From positions 257,970-321,969 of the forward strand of contig CATQIH010000032.1 of assembly GCA_958296015.1 (NCBI GenBank): a DNA stretch of 64,000 nt, in the 5' to 3' direction. The DNA is from Cyclobacteriaceae bacterium (GTDB lineage Bacteria; Bacteroidota; Bacteroidia; Cytophagales; Cyclobacteriaceae). This document shows positions 55,917-63,837 of this stretch, piece by piece. A program made the position numbers and the translations under genes. Under the pieces are notes generated by a model. That model was not told the DNA's origin and did no database searches. It saw nothing but the letters and a program-made list of their open reading frames with translations. The first letter of the stretch is position 1. Each line of letters starts with the position of its first letter.

Positions 55917-56906
55917 TTATCGTTTACCCTTCACCTTCACTCCCACGGTAGGCAACCAGTCTGCCACACGTGCCGGCCAAGTGTGCACATTGTTTTCTGA
56001 AGTTCGTAGTCCGTAGCCATGTCCTCCGGTGGCATAGAGATGCATTTCGGCTGGTACACCCGCTTTTTTCAACGCCAGATAGTACGCCAGACTGTTCTCT
56101 ACCCGTATCTCATCATCTTCTGTTTGAATCAGTATGGTAGGCGGCGTGTTTTCCGTAACCTGCACTTCGGGAGCAAGCTGCATGTCCTCATCTTCCTGTG
56201 TGAGATACGCCGGATAGACGAGCATGGCAAAATCGGGGCGACAGCTGACCGTATCGGTGGCATCTACGGCTTCGTAGGTTCTTTGCGTAAAGTTGTTGCT
56301 CAGGGCAGCTGCCAGATGCCCTCCTGCTGAAAAACCCATCATCCCGATATGGTTAGGATCAATGTGCCATTCTTTTGCATGAGCACGGACCACCCCCATT
56401 GCCCGTTGTGCATCCTGCAATGGCGGTACATACCGGGCCAGCCCTTCGCGTACCGGCACACGGTATTTGAGCAAAACAGCCGTGATACCAAGCGTATTGA
56501 GCCATGCACAAATTTCGGTGCCCTCCAGGTCCATCGCCAGGATAGTGTAACCGCCGCCCGGATTAACGATCACCGCAGCTCCCGTAGCATTCTTTTTCTT
56601 GGGATGATACACAGTGATGGTAGGTGCAGATACATCAGTCAGGCGACGCACGCTTTTACCATCCACATTGCGATCATCCGGCTTTGTCATCTCCCTTTCT
56701 TCGCCAATTGCTTTTGTCTCGCCGGGTGCACCGTTGGGCCACAGCATGATGGGGCCAGTGATGTTGTCCATATCAGCTTTTTTGTCAGCACGGTTGTGAG
56801 GCAATTGCAAGCTGTCTGTCTCAGCAGCATCAACATTCATACAATTGATCAGCAGAAAAGACAGTAGTATTCCTGCAGACAGATAATGATTTTGAGTAAG
56901 TTTCAT
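55917..56906 (-). CDS. Secreted alpha/beta-hydrolase, acetyl (xylan) esterase-like
   Basis: A 329-residue exported hydrolase. A signal peptide covers about 1-27. The domain begins with MLWPNGAPGE, typical of polysaccharide acetyl esterases, then AAVIVNPGGGYTILAMDLEG (oxyanion), the nucleophile S193 in GMMGFSAGGHLAA, the acid in ILIQTEDDEIRVENSL and His in ATGGHGYG. It likely removes acetyl groups from polysaccharides in the periplasm. Two bases separate its start from the sulfatase stop, so the two genes form an operon. Confidence 0.9.
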   Translation of the reverse strand: MKLTQNHYLSAGILLSFLLINCMNVDAAETDSLQLPHNRADKKADMDNITGPIMLWPNGAPGETKAIGEEREMTKPDDRNVDGKSVRRLTDVSAPTITVYHPKKKNATGAAVIVNPGGGYTILAMDLEGTEICAWLNTLGITAVLLKYRVPVREGLARYVPPLQDAQRAMGVVRAHAKEWHIDPNHIGMMGFSAGGHLAAALSNNFTQRTYEAVDATDTVSCRPDFAMLVYPAYLTQEDEDMQLAPEVQVTENTPPTILIQTEDDEIRVENSLAYYLALKKAGVPAEMHLYATGGHGYGLRTSENNVHTWPARVADWLPTVGVKVKGKR

Positions 56907-56908
56907 AT

Positions 56909-58543
56909 TTAATAGTCGCCTTTGTTTCTATGGTCAAGATGGGGATACATGGTGCGTTTGAGTGGAATCTGCATGCCCCCGGTACTTTCCAGCCAGTCGT
57001 ACATCTCACCCAGCATGGCCTTGATGGTGTCCTGATGCTGGGCACTGGAGATCAGGTTATGCATCTCATGCGGGTCATTCTTCAGGTCATAAAGCTCGTT
57101 GGTATCCCATATGCCGTGATAGTGAATATATTTGTACCTGTCTGTACGCACGCCGTGCATGGTAGGTGTCTGCGGAAAAGCGTATTCCCAATAATATTCA
57201 TAAAATATCCTGTCGCGCCATGTAACATCTTCGCCTTTGAGCAGCGGCACTATCGATATGCCCTGCATCTGCTCTGGCTTTTTGATGCCTGCCACTTCCA
57301 GGATGGTGGGTGCCACATCTATATTCTGTACCATGCTGTTGATGGTTTGTCCGCCTTTTAGTATGTCAGGGCACCGTACCAAGAAGGGCACCTTCACTGA
57401 TTCTTCGTAGAACTGCCGCTTGTCTATCAGACCGTGTTCGCCAAAGGCAAAGCCGTTGTCGCCCATATAAATAACCAGCGTAGACTCATCCAATCCTTCC
57501 TGTTTCAGATAATCCATCACAGACTCGATACTTTCATCCACACCCAGCAATGTTTCGCAATAGCGTTTGAAAAAAGTGGCGAAATCCATCGCACCATGAT
57601 ACATATAATCTACCCCATGCCAGCTTTCGCGCTGCATCTTTTGCCAGTCGGGCATCCGGGCTTCGCCATAATAGTCTTCTTGCCTTGCTGGCTCCTGAAA
57701 GCTGTCTGCCTTTTGCGCACGTTCTTTCAGAAAACCCTGCGGATAGTCTGAAGAATCTTCCACCTGATTGGCTGTACTTTTGTAGTCGCGTAAGCCATAA
57801 GGATTACTTTTGCCCTTCACAGGCTGTGCTGATGTATAAAAAGAAGCGGGCAGGGTGATCTTTTCATGCTCATATTTGCCCAAATGCCGCTTGGCAGGTT
57901 CAAATTCCGAATGGACGGCTTTGTGTGATAAATACAGGAAAAAAGGTTTCTCCTTATTCCGCTTTTTGAGCCAGTCTATAGCATGTTCTGTCAACAGGTC
58001 GGTGATGTAGGTAGAGTCTCCGTAGCTTTTCTCCCGGCCATTGATGTTGAGCGTTGGGTTGTAATATACACCCTGGCCACGGAAGCTTTCCCAATGGTCG
58101 AAGCCTGGGCGGGGATTGCTACTATCTTCACCCATGTGCCATTTGCCAAAAAAACTGGTTTGGTAGCCTGCTTTTTGCAGGTACTGTGGAAAAAAGATCA
58201 GGCTTTTAGGAGCAGGCGCAGAATTGTCTACTACTGTATGGGTATGCGAGAATTGCCCTGTAAGGATAGAAGCCCTGCTAGGCGAGCAAAGAGAGGTGGT
58301 GACAAAAGCATTGGGAAAATAAGCTCCTTCTTTGGCAAGCTTATCCATGCCCGGTGTCTGGAGCCAGGGCACTTTGCCGGTAAAGCCCATAAAGTCAAAA
58401 CGGTGGTCATCGCTGAGAATAAAAACGACGTTGCGGGGTTTGGCATTGGCGATGCGATCAACTTTAAGAGATGGTGTGCTGTTCTGCGCGTACCCCCACA
58501 CGCTAAGGCAAAAAAGTGTTGTGAGCAGGAAAAATTGTCTCAT
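56909..58543 (-). CDS. Exported S1-family sulfatase
   Basis: A 544-residue type I sulfatase hydrolysing sulfate esters, probably on a polysaccharide. The signal peptide ends near YAQ (20). Metal ligands are in NVVFILSDDHRFDFMGF. The nucleophile is C86 in TSLCSPSRASILTGQ, which must be converted to formylglycine by an anaerobic or aerobic maturase encoded elsewhere. Later sites are KWHMGEDSSNPRPGFDHW, YMGDNGFAFGEHGLIDKR. The SGxT-like C-terminal region (LYDLKNDPHEMHNL) is normal. First gene of the operon with the acetyl esterase. Confidence 0.94.
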   Translation of the reverse strand: MRQFFLLTTLFCLSVWGYAQNSTPSLKVDRIANAKPRNVVFILSDDHRFDFMGFTGKVPWLQTPGMDKLAKEGAYFPNAFVTTSLCSPSRASILTGQFSHTHTVVDNSAPAPKSLIFFPQYLQKAGYQTSFFGKWHMGEDSSNPRPGFDHWESFRGQGVYYNPTLNINGREKSYGDSTYITDLLTEHAIDWLKKRNKEKPFFLYLSHKAVHSEFEPAKRHLGKYEHEKITLPASFYTSAQPVKGKSNPYGLRDYKSTANQVEDSSDYPQGFLKERAQKADSFQEPARQEDYYGEARMPDWQKMQRESWHGVDYMYHGAMDFATFFKRYCETLLGVDESIESVMDYLKQEGLDESTLVIYMGDNGFAFGEHGLIDKRQFYEESVKVPFLVRCPDILKGGQTINSMVQNIDVAPTILEVAGIKKPEQMQGISIVPLLKGEDVTWRDRIFYEYYWEYAFPQTPTMHGVRTDRYKYIHYHGIWDTNELYDLKNDPHEMHNLISSAQHQDTIKAMLGEMYDWLESTGGMQIPLKRTMYPHLDHRNKGDY

Positions 58544-58762
58544 GTTGTTGAAGGTTAGTTGTATTGTATCCTGACATTGAATCCGGCGTGTATATTCCGG
58601 TTAGAAAAGTTATCCCAAAAACTATAATACTACATCTTGAAAGTGCCTCAAATTATTATACAAAAGATAGTGGAACAAAATATTGCTTGAAAATACCTTG
58701 AAAACAATTGCCCGTCAAGCTTCGTTGAATAGATATTAATATTATTCATAAATTTTTTACCA

Positions 58763-59260
58763 ATGAGAATCATAAAATCGTTTTTTCAAACGCAAAAGAC
58801 ATTATTAACAGCAAGTGCCTGTGTACTATTTTTAGGAAGCTGTAACAAAGCTGTTACCAGAAGCGATGTACAAGACCAGGCGCAGGAAGCCAAAGAAGCT
58901 ACAGAGGAAGCCAAAGAAAAAACCCAGGAAACCGTAGAAGTCCGCGAGCAGTACTTCGAAGATCACAAAAAAACTCAGATGAATGAGCTACAGGACAGAA
59001 GCAAAAGCATCGATAAAAGAATCAAAGATCTGAAAAAGAGTGCTGATAATACACAGAATCAATCAGCCGTTTCAGACATTAACAGTGCTATTGATAAGTT
59101 GCAGAGTGAAAAAGAAGATGTCAATAAAAAGCTCAGCGAAATTGAGTCGTCGACTCAGGAAGACTGGAGTGATTCTTATGATGAAATTGATCAGGCGATC
59201 AACAATCTGGAAAGTGAAATTGATAAGGTAACAGAAAGCTTAGGCAACGATAATAACTAA
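58763..59260 (+). CDS. Coiled-coil lipoprotein
   Basis: A 165-residue lipoprotein: signal peptide with lipobox LGSC (Cys near 27), then an extended acidic/basic coiled coil (about 40-160: EAKEATEEAKEKTQETVEVR, then KSIDKRIKDLKK and INNLESEIDKVTESL). Such proteins may act as structural or stress-related envelope proteins. No family recognised. It is followed by a weak terminator at 59306. Confidence 0.72.
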   Translation: MRIIKSFFQTQKTLLTASACVLFLGSCNKAVTRSDVQDQAQEAKEATEEAKEKTQETVEVREQYFEDHKKTQMNELQDRSKSIDKRIKDLKKSADNTQNQSAVSDINSAIDKLQSEKEDVNKKLSEIESSTQEDWSDSYDEIDQAINNLESEIDKVTESLGNDNN

Positions 59261-59305
59261 CACAAGCCAGCAATGACCTGATGCTATAGGTCTAACTTAT
59301 AATGC

Positions 59306-59340
59306 AGGGTACTCCTTAAAAGGGTACCCTTCTTTTATTT
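59306..59340 (+). terminator. Intrinsic terminator (weak)
   Basis: Arms AGGGTAC (59306-59312) and GTACCCT (59324-59330) around an 11-base loop, followed by TCTTTTATTT. It lies 45 bases downstream of the coiled-coil lipoprotein. Confidence 0.6.
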
Positions 59341-59396
59341 AAATGGCAATGCTTCCTGTTTATCCCTTTATTGTACAGAATCACTCTCCTTTTGAT

Positions 59397-59612
59397 TCTG
59401 TGATGCGTAGCTTTGAAAGCCAACAGCACCGTGATGACTATCAAAGCGAGTACGCCAAGTATGATCCTGAACTTGACCGGTTCAAAAGTCACGCTGTCAG
59501 GAAGGCACAGTACATGGCCGGACGCGAATGGGTTAGTAGCACAGAACGCTATCAGCAAACCAATCTATAGGATATGCAAAATAAACTAGCTAAACATCAT
59601 CCTTTGCAATAG
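59397..59612. repeat. Duplicated element, copy 1
   Basis: This segment is about 85-90% identical over its first part to 60561-60810. It begins TCTGTGATGCGTAGCTTTGA and contains TGAACTTGACCGGTTCAAAA. Both strands have open frames (plus: a hydrophilic peptide; minus: one with a hydrophobic stretch VLALIVITVLLAF), so I cannot say whether it is coding. It lies just upstream of the RelE/ParE-type TA pair. Confidence 0.75.
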
Positions 59613-59667
59613 AGAAAAAAATCTATATCCTTATAAAATCGTTATCTTTAAAGAAAAATATATAGCT

Positions 59668-59865
59668 ATGGAAGGAATCAGATATTTAGTCAATGAAGAT
59701 CAAAAGCCAGTAGCCGTACAGATCGACCTGGAAAAGTATAGTGACCTTTGGGAAGACTTTTACGATGTGCTGGTAGCAGAGTCCCGAAAAGAAGAAGAAA
59801 GCATCCCTTTGGAGAATCTTATTGAAGACCTTAAAGCCTCTGGAAAGTTAGACAAGAATGTATAA
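59668..59865 (+). CDS. Putative antitoxin of RelE/ParE-type module
   Basis: A 65-residue acidic protein starting MEGIRYLVNEDQKPVAVQID (a Phd/YefM-like first strand pattern) and ending in a charged helix. It overlaps the toxin gene by eight bases, the usual arrangement of TA operons. This is the only TA pair in the window with both genes open. Confidence 0.8.
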   Translation: MEGIRYLVNEDQKPVAVQIDLEKYSDLWEDFYDVLVAESRKEEESIPLENLIEDLKASGKLDKNV

Positions 59866-60118
59866 AGTTACCGTCAAAAAGTCAGCAGCCAAAGCCCTTA
59901 CCAAACCACCTAAAAATATAGCTAACCAATTGATTCCCTCAATCAAACAGTTAGGTGAAGATCCTCGTCCTGCGGGGTCTAAAAAGCTAAAAGGAGCAGA
60001 AGACCTATGGCGTATCCGGATGGGTGACTATCGAGTAGTTTATTCCATAGAAGATACGATCATGATTGTCGATGTAGTGCAAGTAGCCCATCGTAAAGAC
60101 ATCTATCGCAAGAAATAA
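59858..60118 (+). CDS. RelE/ParE-family toxin
   Basis: An 86-residue protein of the RelE superfamily, probably an mRNA interferase or gyrase inhibitor. The pattern is complete: MYKVTVKKSAAKALTKPPKN at the start, then KLKGAEDLWRIRMGDYRVVY (core strands with the conserved Arg residues), and VDVVQVAHRKDIYRKK at the end. Start overlaps the antitoxin. No lesion seen. A MITE-like element is inserted 53 bases downstream. Confidence 0.87.
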   Translation: MYKVTVKKSAAKALTKPPKNIANQLIPSIKQLGEDPRPAGSKKLKGAEDLWRIRMGDYRVVYSIEDTIMIVDVVQVAHRKDIYRKK

Positions 60119-60171
60119 TCCCAACCCTCCAACCCCACACCATCCAGCTGCACCAGGTTATGAAAATGCTT

Positions 60172-60234
60172 ATACTACGGTACATTTCCGGTTTGTGGGA
60201 CCGGGCCACTTTCGGGCAAATGTACCGTAGTACA
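60172..60234. mobile_element. MITE-like element, copy 1 (63 bp)
   Basis: Terminal inverted repeats ATACTACGGTACATTT and AAATGTACCGTAGTA (15 bp perfect between 60173 and 60232) enclose a GC-rich centre. It is flanked by the 10-base direct repeat GAAAATGCTT at 60162-60171 and 60235-60244, the pattern of a transposition target duplication. No coding capacity. Confidence 0.75.
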
Positions 60235-60560
60235 GAAAATGCTTTAAAGCTAGTGAGCCTGTAGCCCACTACGCCCCTACGGTTGCTGACTTGTCGAGGA
60301 CATCAAAAGCCTGTCAAGGGCAGTGGTAAACGATAAAAAGCAACATGTGGGCTTTTAATAACCTCAGCAAATGCTTTTCGTAGACATTTTATCCAAAAAC
60401 CATGTCCACAAAATAGCTGTTTTGTAGACATCACGGAAAACCCGCCTCTTTTTTTCAGCTGAAAAAGTAGTGCCTTGGCCACAAGAAACGTTCTTTGAGA
60501 AAGGGCACCGACTGGTAAAAAACAACTCGAAAAGAGTGGCTAAATTACTACCCGTTCGGG

Positions 60561-60810
60561 TCTGTGATGCGTAGCTTTGAAAGCCAACAGCACCGTGATG
60601 GCTATCAAAGCGAGTACGCCAAGTATGGTACTGAACTTGACCGGTTCAAAAGTCACTGTCAGGATGGTACTGAACTTGACCGGTTCAAAAGTCACTGTCA
60701 GGAAGGTATAGTATATGGCCGGGCACAAATGGGCTAGCGGCACAGAACGCTATCAGCAGACTGATCTATAGTACCTGTAAAATAAACTGGCTAAATATTC
60801 CCCCTTGCAG
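60561..60810. repeat. Duplicated element, copy 2, with internal 39-bp tandem duplication
   Basis: Homologous to 59397-59612. It additionally contains an exact 39-bp tandem repeat (60625-60663 and 60664-60702, starting ATGGTACTGAACTTGACC). It lies directly upstream of the second DUF4160/DUF2442 locus, just as copy 1 lies upstream of the RelE/ParE pair. Confidence 0.8.
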
Positions 60811-60831
60811 TAAAACATTTACCTTTATCCT

Positions 60832-61068
60832 ATGGGCAAAATATTAGAAATAAATGGTTTTCGGATTTACATTTATTCCAACGATCACCCACCCGTACAC
60901 GTTCATGTACTCAAAGGAAGATCGGAAGCTAAAGTGTATCTAGAATCTAAGTTGTTGGTTAAGGATAACTATGGGTTTAAATAACAGGAACTGGCAAAAA
61001 TATTGAAAACTATAGAAAAGCATTATGAGTACATTAAACAAAGATGGGATGAAATCTTCAATCAGTAA
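60832..61068 (+). pseudogene. Second DUF4160 gene interrupted by an in-frame TAA
   Basis: ATG 60832 begins MGKILEINGFRIYIYSNDHP then PVHVHVLKGRSEAKVYLES, clear DUF4160 sequence. TAA at 60982-60984 (codon 51) follows NYGFK, and the same frame continues with QELAKILKTIEKHYEYIKQR then WDEIFNQ to a normal end at 61068 (78 codons). The typical family sequence here is GFKxxEL, so a single codon is affected. The DUF2442 partner starts inside the 3' end. Confidence 0.82.
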
Positions 61069-61414
61069 AGTCACCAAAGCTTACCTAAAGCAATTGGAAG
61101 CAGATGAAAAAGCAGGCAAGCCTACAGAAGAATACACACATGACCCTGATACGTTAGACAGGTTGATCAAAGAGAATAGCCTACGCATTGCCGGACTGCA
61201 TTTTTATCCAGAGTTGGACCTGATGCTGATCGTATTGAGCAATAAACGCATCATCCAAAGAAAACTCTCAGACTTTTCCCGTTTGAAAACAGCTACCCTA
61301 CAACAACTACAAGCCTATCAGATCAGCCGATATGGGATCCACTGGCCACAGATAGATGAAGACTTAAGCCTGAAAGGGTTTTTACAAGAGGAATTAATGG
61401 CTCTGGTAGCTTAA
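61025..61414 (+). CDS. DUF2442-family protein, second copy
   Basis: A 129-residue protein related to that at 42223. The DUF2442 domain reads LRIAGLHFYPELDLMLIVLS, NKRIIQRKLSDF, then YGIHWPQIDEDLSLKGFLQEEL. The N-terminal 50 residues are charged and helical. Starts at 61025 or at 61049 are both possible; both overlap the 3' end of the broken DUF4160 gene. The reading frame is intact. Confidence 0.78.
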   Translation: MSTLNKDGMKSSISKVTKAYLKQLEADEKAGKPTEEYTHDPDTLDRLIKENSLRIAGLHFYPELDLMLIVLSNKRIIQRKLSDFSRLKTATLQQLQAYQISRYGIHWPQIDEDLSLKGFLQEELMALVA

Positions 61415-61910
61415 CCCCTCGTAACCCTAGGAGGAACGGAACCCTGCACACAATGGCCCACACATAAGCCCCAAGCACGGCGCAGGTCAAGCGGTGCGTC
61501 TGCACTGCTCTCTCAGGCTACACTCCAGAAAAAACAAGAGCAATGCAGAGTTCCGCATACGCTCCACCATTTGTTTTATCTTCCGTTGGCTTCGTTGTGC
61601 TACTGGCTTGCGGGTTCGTTCAGACATAGTCATGTAGCTATCCTCACGGGTGCGCGCTCCTGATTGGCCTCTCTCACACTCGCGGGCGGCGAGGCGAAAA
61701 ATTGGCTCTACCTCCTGGTTGACCTGCTTTATCATACATTATCCAACGCCCCTTCAGTTATGAAAGCATCTTGAAACTAGTTGCCGTGACGCGGTAAGCT
61801 TATTGCCCTCTATTGCCCAAGGCCGTAGTGGAACTGTTGCTGATTAGGCTATAGAAAAAAGCCCGTCGGCAGCAGTATAAACGATAAAATGCAGTGCACA
61901 GGCACTGCTA
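61415..61910. other. Intergenic region before the RHS fragments
   Basis: About 500 bases with no recognised gene. A minus-strand open frame at 61487-61735 is basic and matches nothing I know. The first copy of the long palindrome starts at its right edge. Confidence 0.5.
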
Positions 61911-61942
61911 GTGCGCGTTTGTAACGCGTTACAAACGCGCAA
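61911..61942. repeat. Long GC-rich palindrome, copy 1 (right arm diverged)
   Basis: A perfect 28-bp core (61913-61940, left half GCGCGTTTGTAACG) matches the two other copies. The left flank ACTGCTAGT also matches, but the right flank reads AATAGTGC rather than the ACTAGC of the others. It lies immediately before the first RHS fragment and supplies its apparent GTG start. Confidence 0.88.
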
Positions 61943-62699
61943 TAGTGCAGACGTGAAGTATTACGCTGATTACTATCCATACGGAAGCATAGCCCGAAGT
62001 GCGGGTATGCCTAGCAGGTATGGCTTCCAAGGTGAATTTGCTGAGGATGAAACAGAGGAAACAGGGTATGTGAGTTTTGAATTAAGGCATTATGACGCGG
62101 TTGTCGGAAGGTGGGTGAATGTCGATCCGATGAGGCAGTTTCATTCTCCTTATATTGGAATGGGTAACAATCCAATAAGCTCGATCGATCCAGATGGAGG
62201 ACAGTGTTATGATGCTGATGGTGATCCTATTACGTATCCTGATACTTGGCAACACTATGAGGGTGAAGATAATCATATCAGGTTTTTAGATGAAGTAGAA
62301 GTTTCTGCCGGTATGTCGCAGAGTGCTGTTAGTGCTGCCAAATTGGGAATTTATCAAGCAAATTATAATTTTATGATGGGGTCATTGGACTTGGTAAGAT
62401 ATTCTTTTAGTAGAGTTGGGGCTGCGACTACTGCGACAGGACTTATAATAACACCATTTGCACTACCTGCTGGAGCTACTTTAATTGGAGTGGGAGAGAC
62501 TTTATCTACAATAGGGGGAGTTAGTAGTGCAGTATTGAATGCATCAGAAGGGAAGGTAAGTGCAGCAGTAACAGATGTTGCTTTATTAGGAATTGGTGCA
62601 GGGGGTTCAAGTGGTTTAAAGAACTTGAAAATCAATAGCACATTAGATTTAACAGGCGAAACTATTCTTAGAAGTATTCAAAACGCTAGTCTGGATATC

Positions 62700-62912
62700 A
62701 TGAACTTTTTTTGTTGTACCTCAAACTCAAAAACAATGATACTAGCTGCTATACTTTGTTTTATTATCGGAATTTATTTCTTATATAGGGTCATAAAGCA
62801 TCCAGTAGAAGATGATGATGAATTTTTAAATGGAGCTAACATAAAACTTTATGGATTTAGTGTTGGTATGATTTTAATAGGAATAATTATATTAATAAGG
62901 GAATTAGGTTAA
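62700..62912 (+). CDS. Possible immunity-like two-TM protein
   Basis: The last 70 codons of the RHS frame, read from ATG 62700, form a self-contained small membrane protein: TM1 TMILAAILCFIIGIYFLYRV, an acidic loop (HPVEDDDEFLNG), TM2 LYGFSVGMILIGIIILI. Similar two-TM proteins often follow RHS toxins as immunity proteins. No clear ribosome-binding site precedes it. Independent translation is a guess. Confidence 0.4.
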   Translation: MNFFCCTSNSKTMILAAILCFIIGIYFLYRVIKHPVEDDDEFLNGANIKLYGFSVGMILIGIIILIRELG

Positions 62913-63104
62913 GCCTCACTCGGGTGCGCTTATAATCTTTTCTAAGAATCGGCATTAATAATCTATCTTACAGTATAGACTCTGCTCTATGGCAGTAGTA
63001 ACATAGCCAGCTCGTCCCCCTGTCGTGCATCTTTCTGCCAAAGCTGAGCGGTAGCATGATGAGTGTTGAAAGCCACCCGCCAATGCATCTGGTAAGTACT
63101 ATAA

Positions 63105-63128
63105 TGGACCCCAAAATTAGGACAGCAG
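63105..63128. mobile_element. Possible solo IS3-family terminal repeat
   Basis: TGGACCCCAAAATTAGGACA resembles the terminal inverted repeats of IS3-family elements, whose ends often carry CCCCAAAATT. No transposase and no second end are present nearby, so it would be a remnant. Confidence 0.4.
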
Positions 63129-63205
63129 TTTAACTGTAAGAGCATGTTTAAAAATTTTCTATAGGTTTTTCCTTCAAATGGTTAAGTACTCTTTGGCAAT
63201 TAACC

Positions 63206-63306
63206 ATACTACGGTACATTTGGCTTAGAGTGGGCTGTGAGGACACAGCCCACGGCCTTCGCGCCTCGGTTTGTGTCTCCACAAACCGAAACTGTACCGT
63301 AGTATA
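63206..63306. mobile_element. MITE-like element, copy 2 (101 bp)
   Basis: Ends ATACTACGGTACA and TGTACCGTAGTAT match copy 1. The interior has two strong hairpins, GTGGGCTGTG/CACAGCCCAC-type and TCGGTTTGTG/CACAAACCGA, giving a three-way-junction fold. It is flanked by GCAATTAACC at 63196-63205 and 63307-63316, a 10-base direct repeat unrelated to that of copy 1, which is what two independent insertions should give. Confidence 0.8.
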
Positions 63307-63464
63307 GCAATTAACCTAATATATCCAAGCTTCTGCACTGTTTGGTGTTTTTTCGTGGCCATCGTGGCGCGATCTTTATCCAATCTTCTTTGGAAATTGA
63401 AGATGCCAAAACGTTAAGCTTTGCTACTGACTTGAATATCACTATTGGACGCCAAGCGGGTACT

Positions 63465-63504
63465 GCTAGTGCGCGTTTGTAACGCGTTACAAACGCGCAC
63501 TAGC
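63465..63504. repeat. Long GC-rich palindrome, copy 2 (perfect 40 bp)
   Basis: A perfect 40-bp palindrome whose left half is GCTAGTGCGCGTTTGTAACG. It is read through by the plus-strand frame as VRVCNALQTRTS and lies immediately before the second RHS fragment. Confidence 0.93.
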
Positions 63505-63744
63505 AATTGCAACATCACAGGCTTGCAAAGAAGAGGAGCAACTGGTAACATGCTGCATAATTTCAGTAACAAGTATCAATACACCGCAGGCAAGAATCAA
63601 CTGGAGAGCATCACGGGTTACAAAAGTTACAGCTACAATGCTCTCAAAGCCATAAAAGCTGCTTATCAGGAATTGAACGATATGAAAGTATCGGTGCAGC
63701 CAATAGAGCAGACTCAACAGAAAGCTATCCTAATTTTGGGATAG
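63505..63744 (+). pseudogene. RHS/YD-repeat fragment 2
   Basis: The frame running out of the palindrome reads RRGATGNMLHNFSNKYQYTA then GKNQLESITGYKSYSYNAL, recognisable YD-repeat sequence. It then changes to unrelated KAIKAAYQELNDMKVSVQPI and stops at 63744. Only about 40 residues of RHS remain, with neither start nor core. Confidence 0.7.
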
Positions 63745-63837
63745 CCATAAAAACAAAATATTTGACCTCCAAATTTATCGCCCGCGAAAGGTCAGGTAGT
63801 CAATCAAAATTAATTACAAAACTACCTATTACCGACT

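Larger units (their letters stand above)
60119..60831. other. Intergenic region between two TA loci
   Basis: About 710 bases with no recognisable gene. It holds the MITE-like element (60172-60234), a stretch of unassigned sequence (60245-60560) with poly-T runs, and copy 2 of the duplicated element (60561-60810). Confidence 0.6.
61911..62912 (+). pseudogene. RHS-repeat C-terminal fragment with variable tip, fused in frame to a two-TM protein
   Basis: The frame begins in the palindrome (RVCNALQTR) and then reads the end of an RHS/YD core: YYADYYPYG, SRYGFQGEFAEDETEETGYV, and the hallmark FELRHYDAVVGRWVNVDPMR then SPYIGMGNNPISSIDPDGG. The variable tip (about 85-255) has a hydrophobic Gly/Ala-rich region (ITPFALPAGATLIGVGETL) like pre-toxin segments, but no nuclease or other toxin motif is seen. 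From ATG 62700 the frame continues as a 70-residue protein with two TM helices, like RHS immunity proteins. The DNA from about 62300 is markedly A+T rich. The main YD-repeat body (often over 1000 residues) is missing. Confidence 0.72.
62913..63444. other. Intergenic region with IS remnant and MITE-like element
   Basis: About 530 bases without a recognised gene. It contains an IS3-like end (63105-63128) and copy 2 of the MITE-like element (63206-63306). Between 63330 and 63460 an open stretch leads into the palindrome, but it has no recognisable homology. Confidence 0.55.

Noticed and set aside
61487..61735. Minus-strand 82-codon basic frame
   Set aside because: No homology I can recall, Arg-rich composition typical of antisense reading of G+C-rich non-coding DNA, and no ribosome-binding or promoter signal seen.
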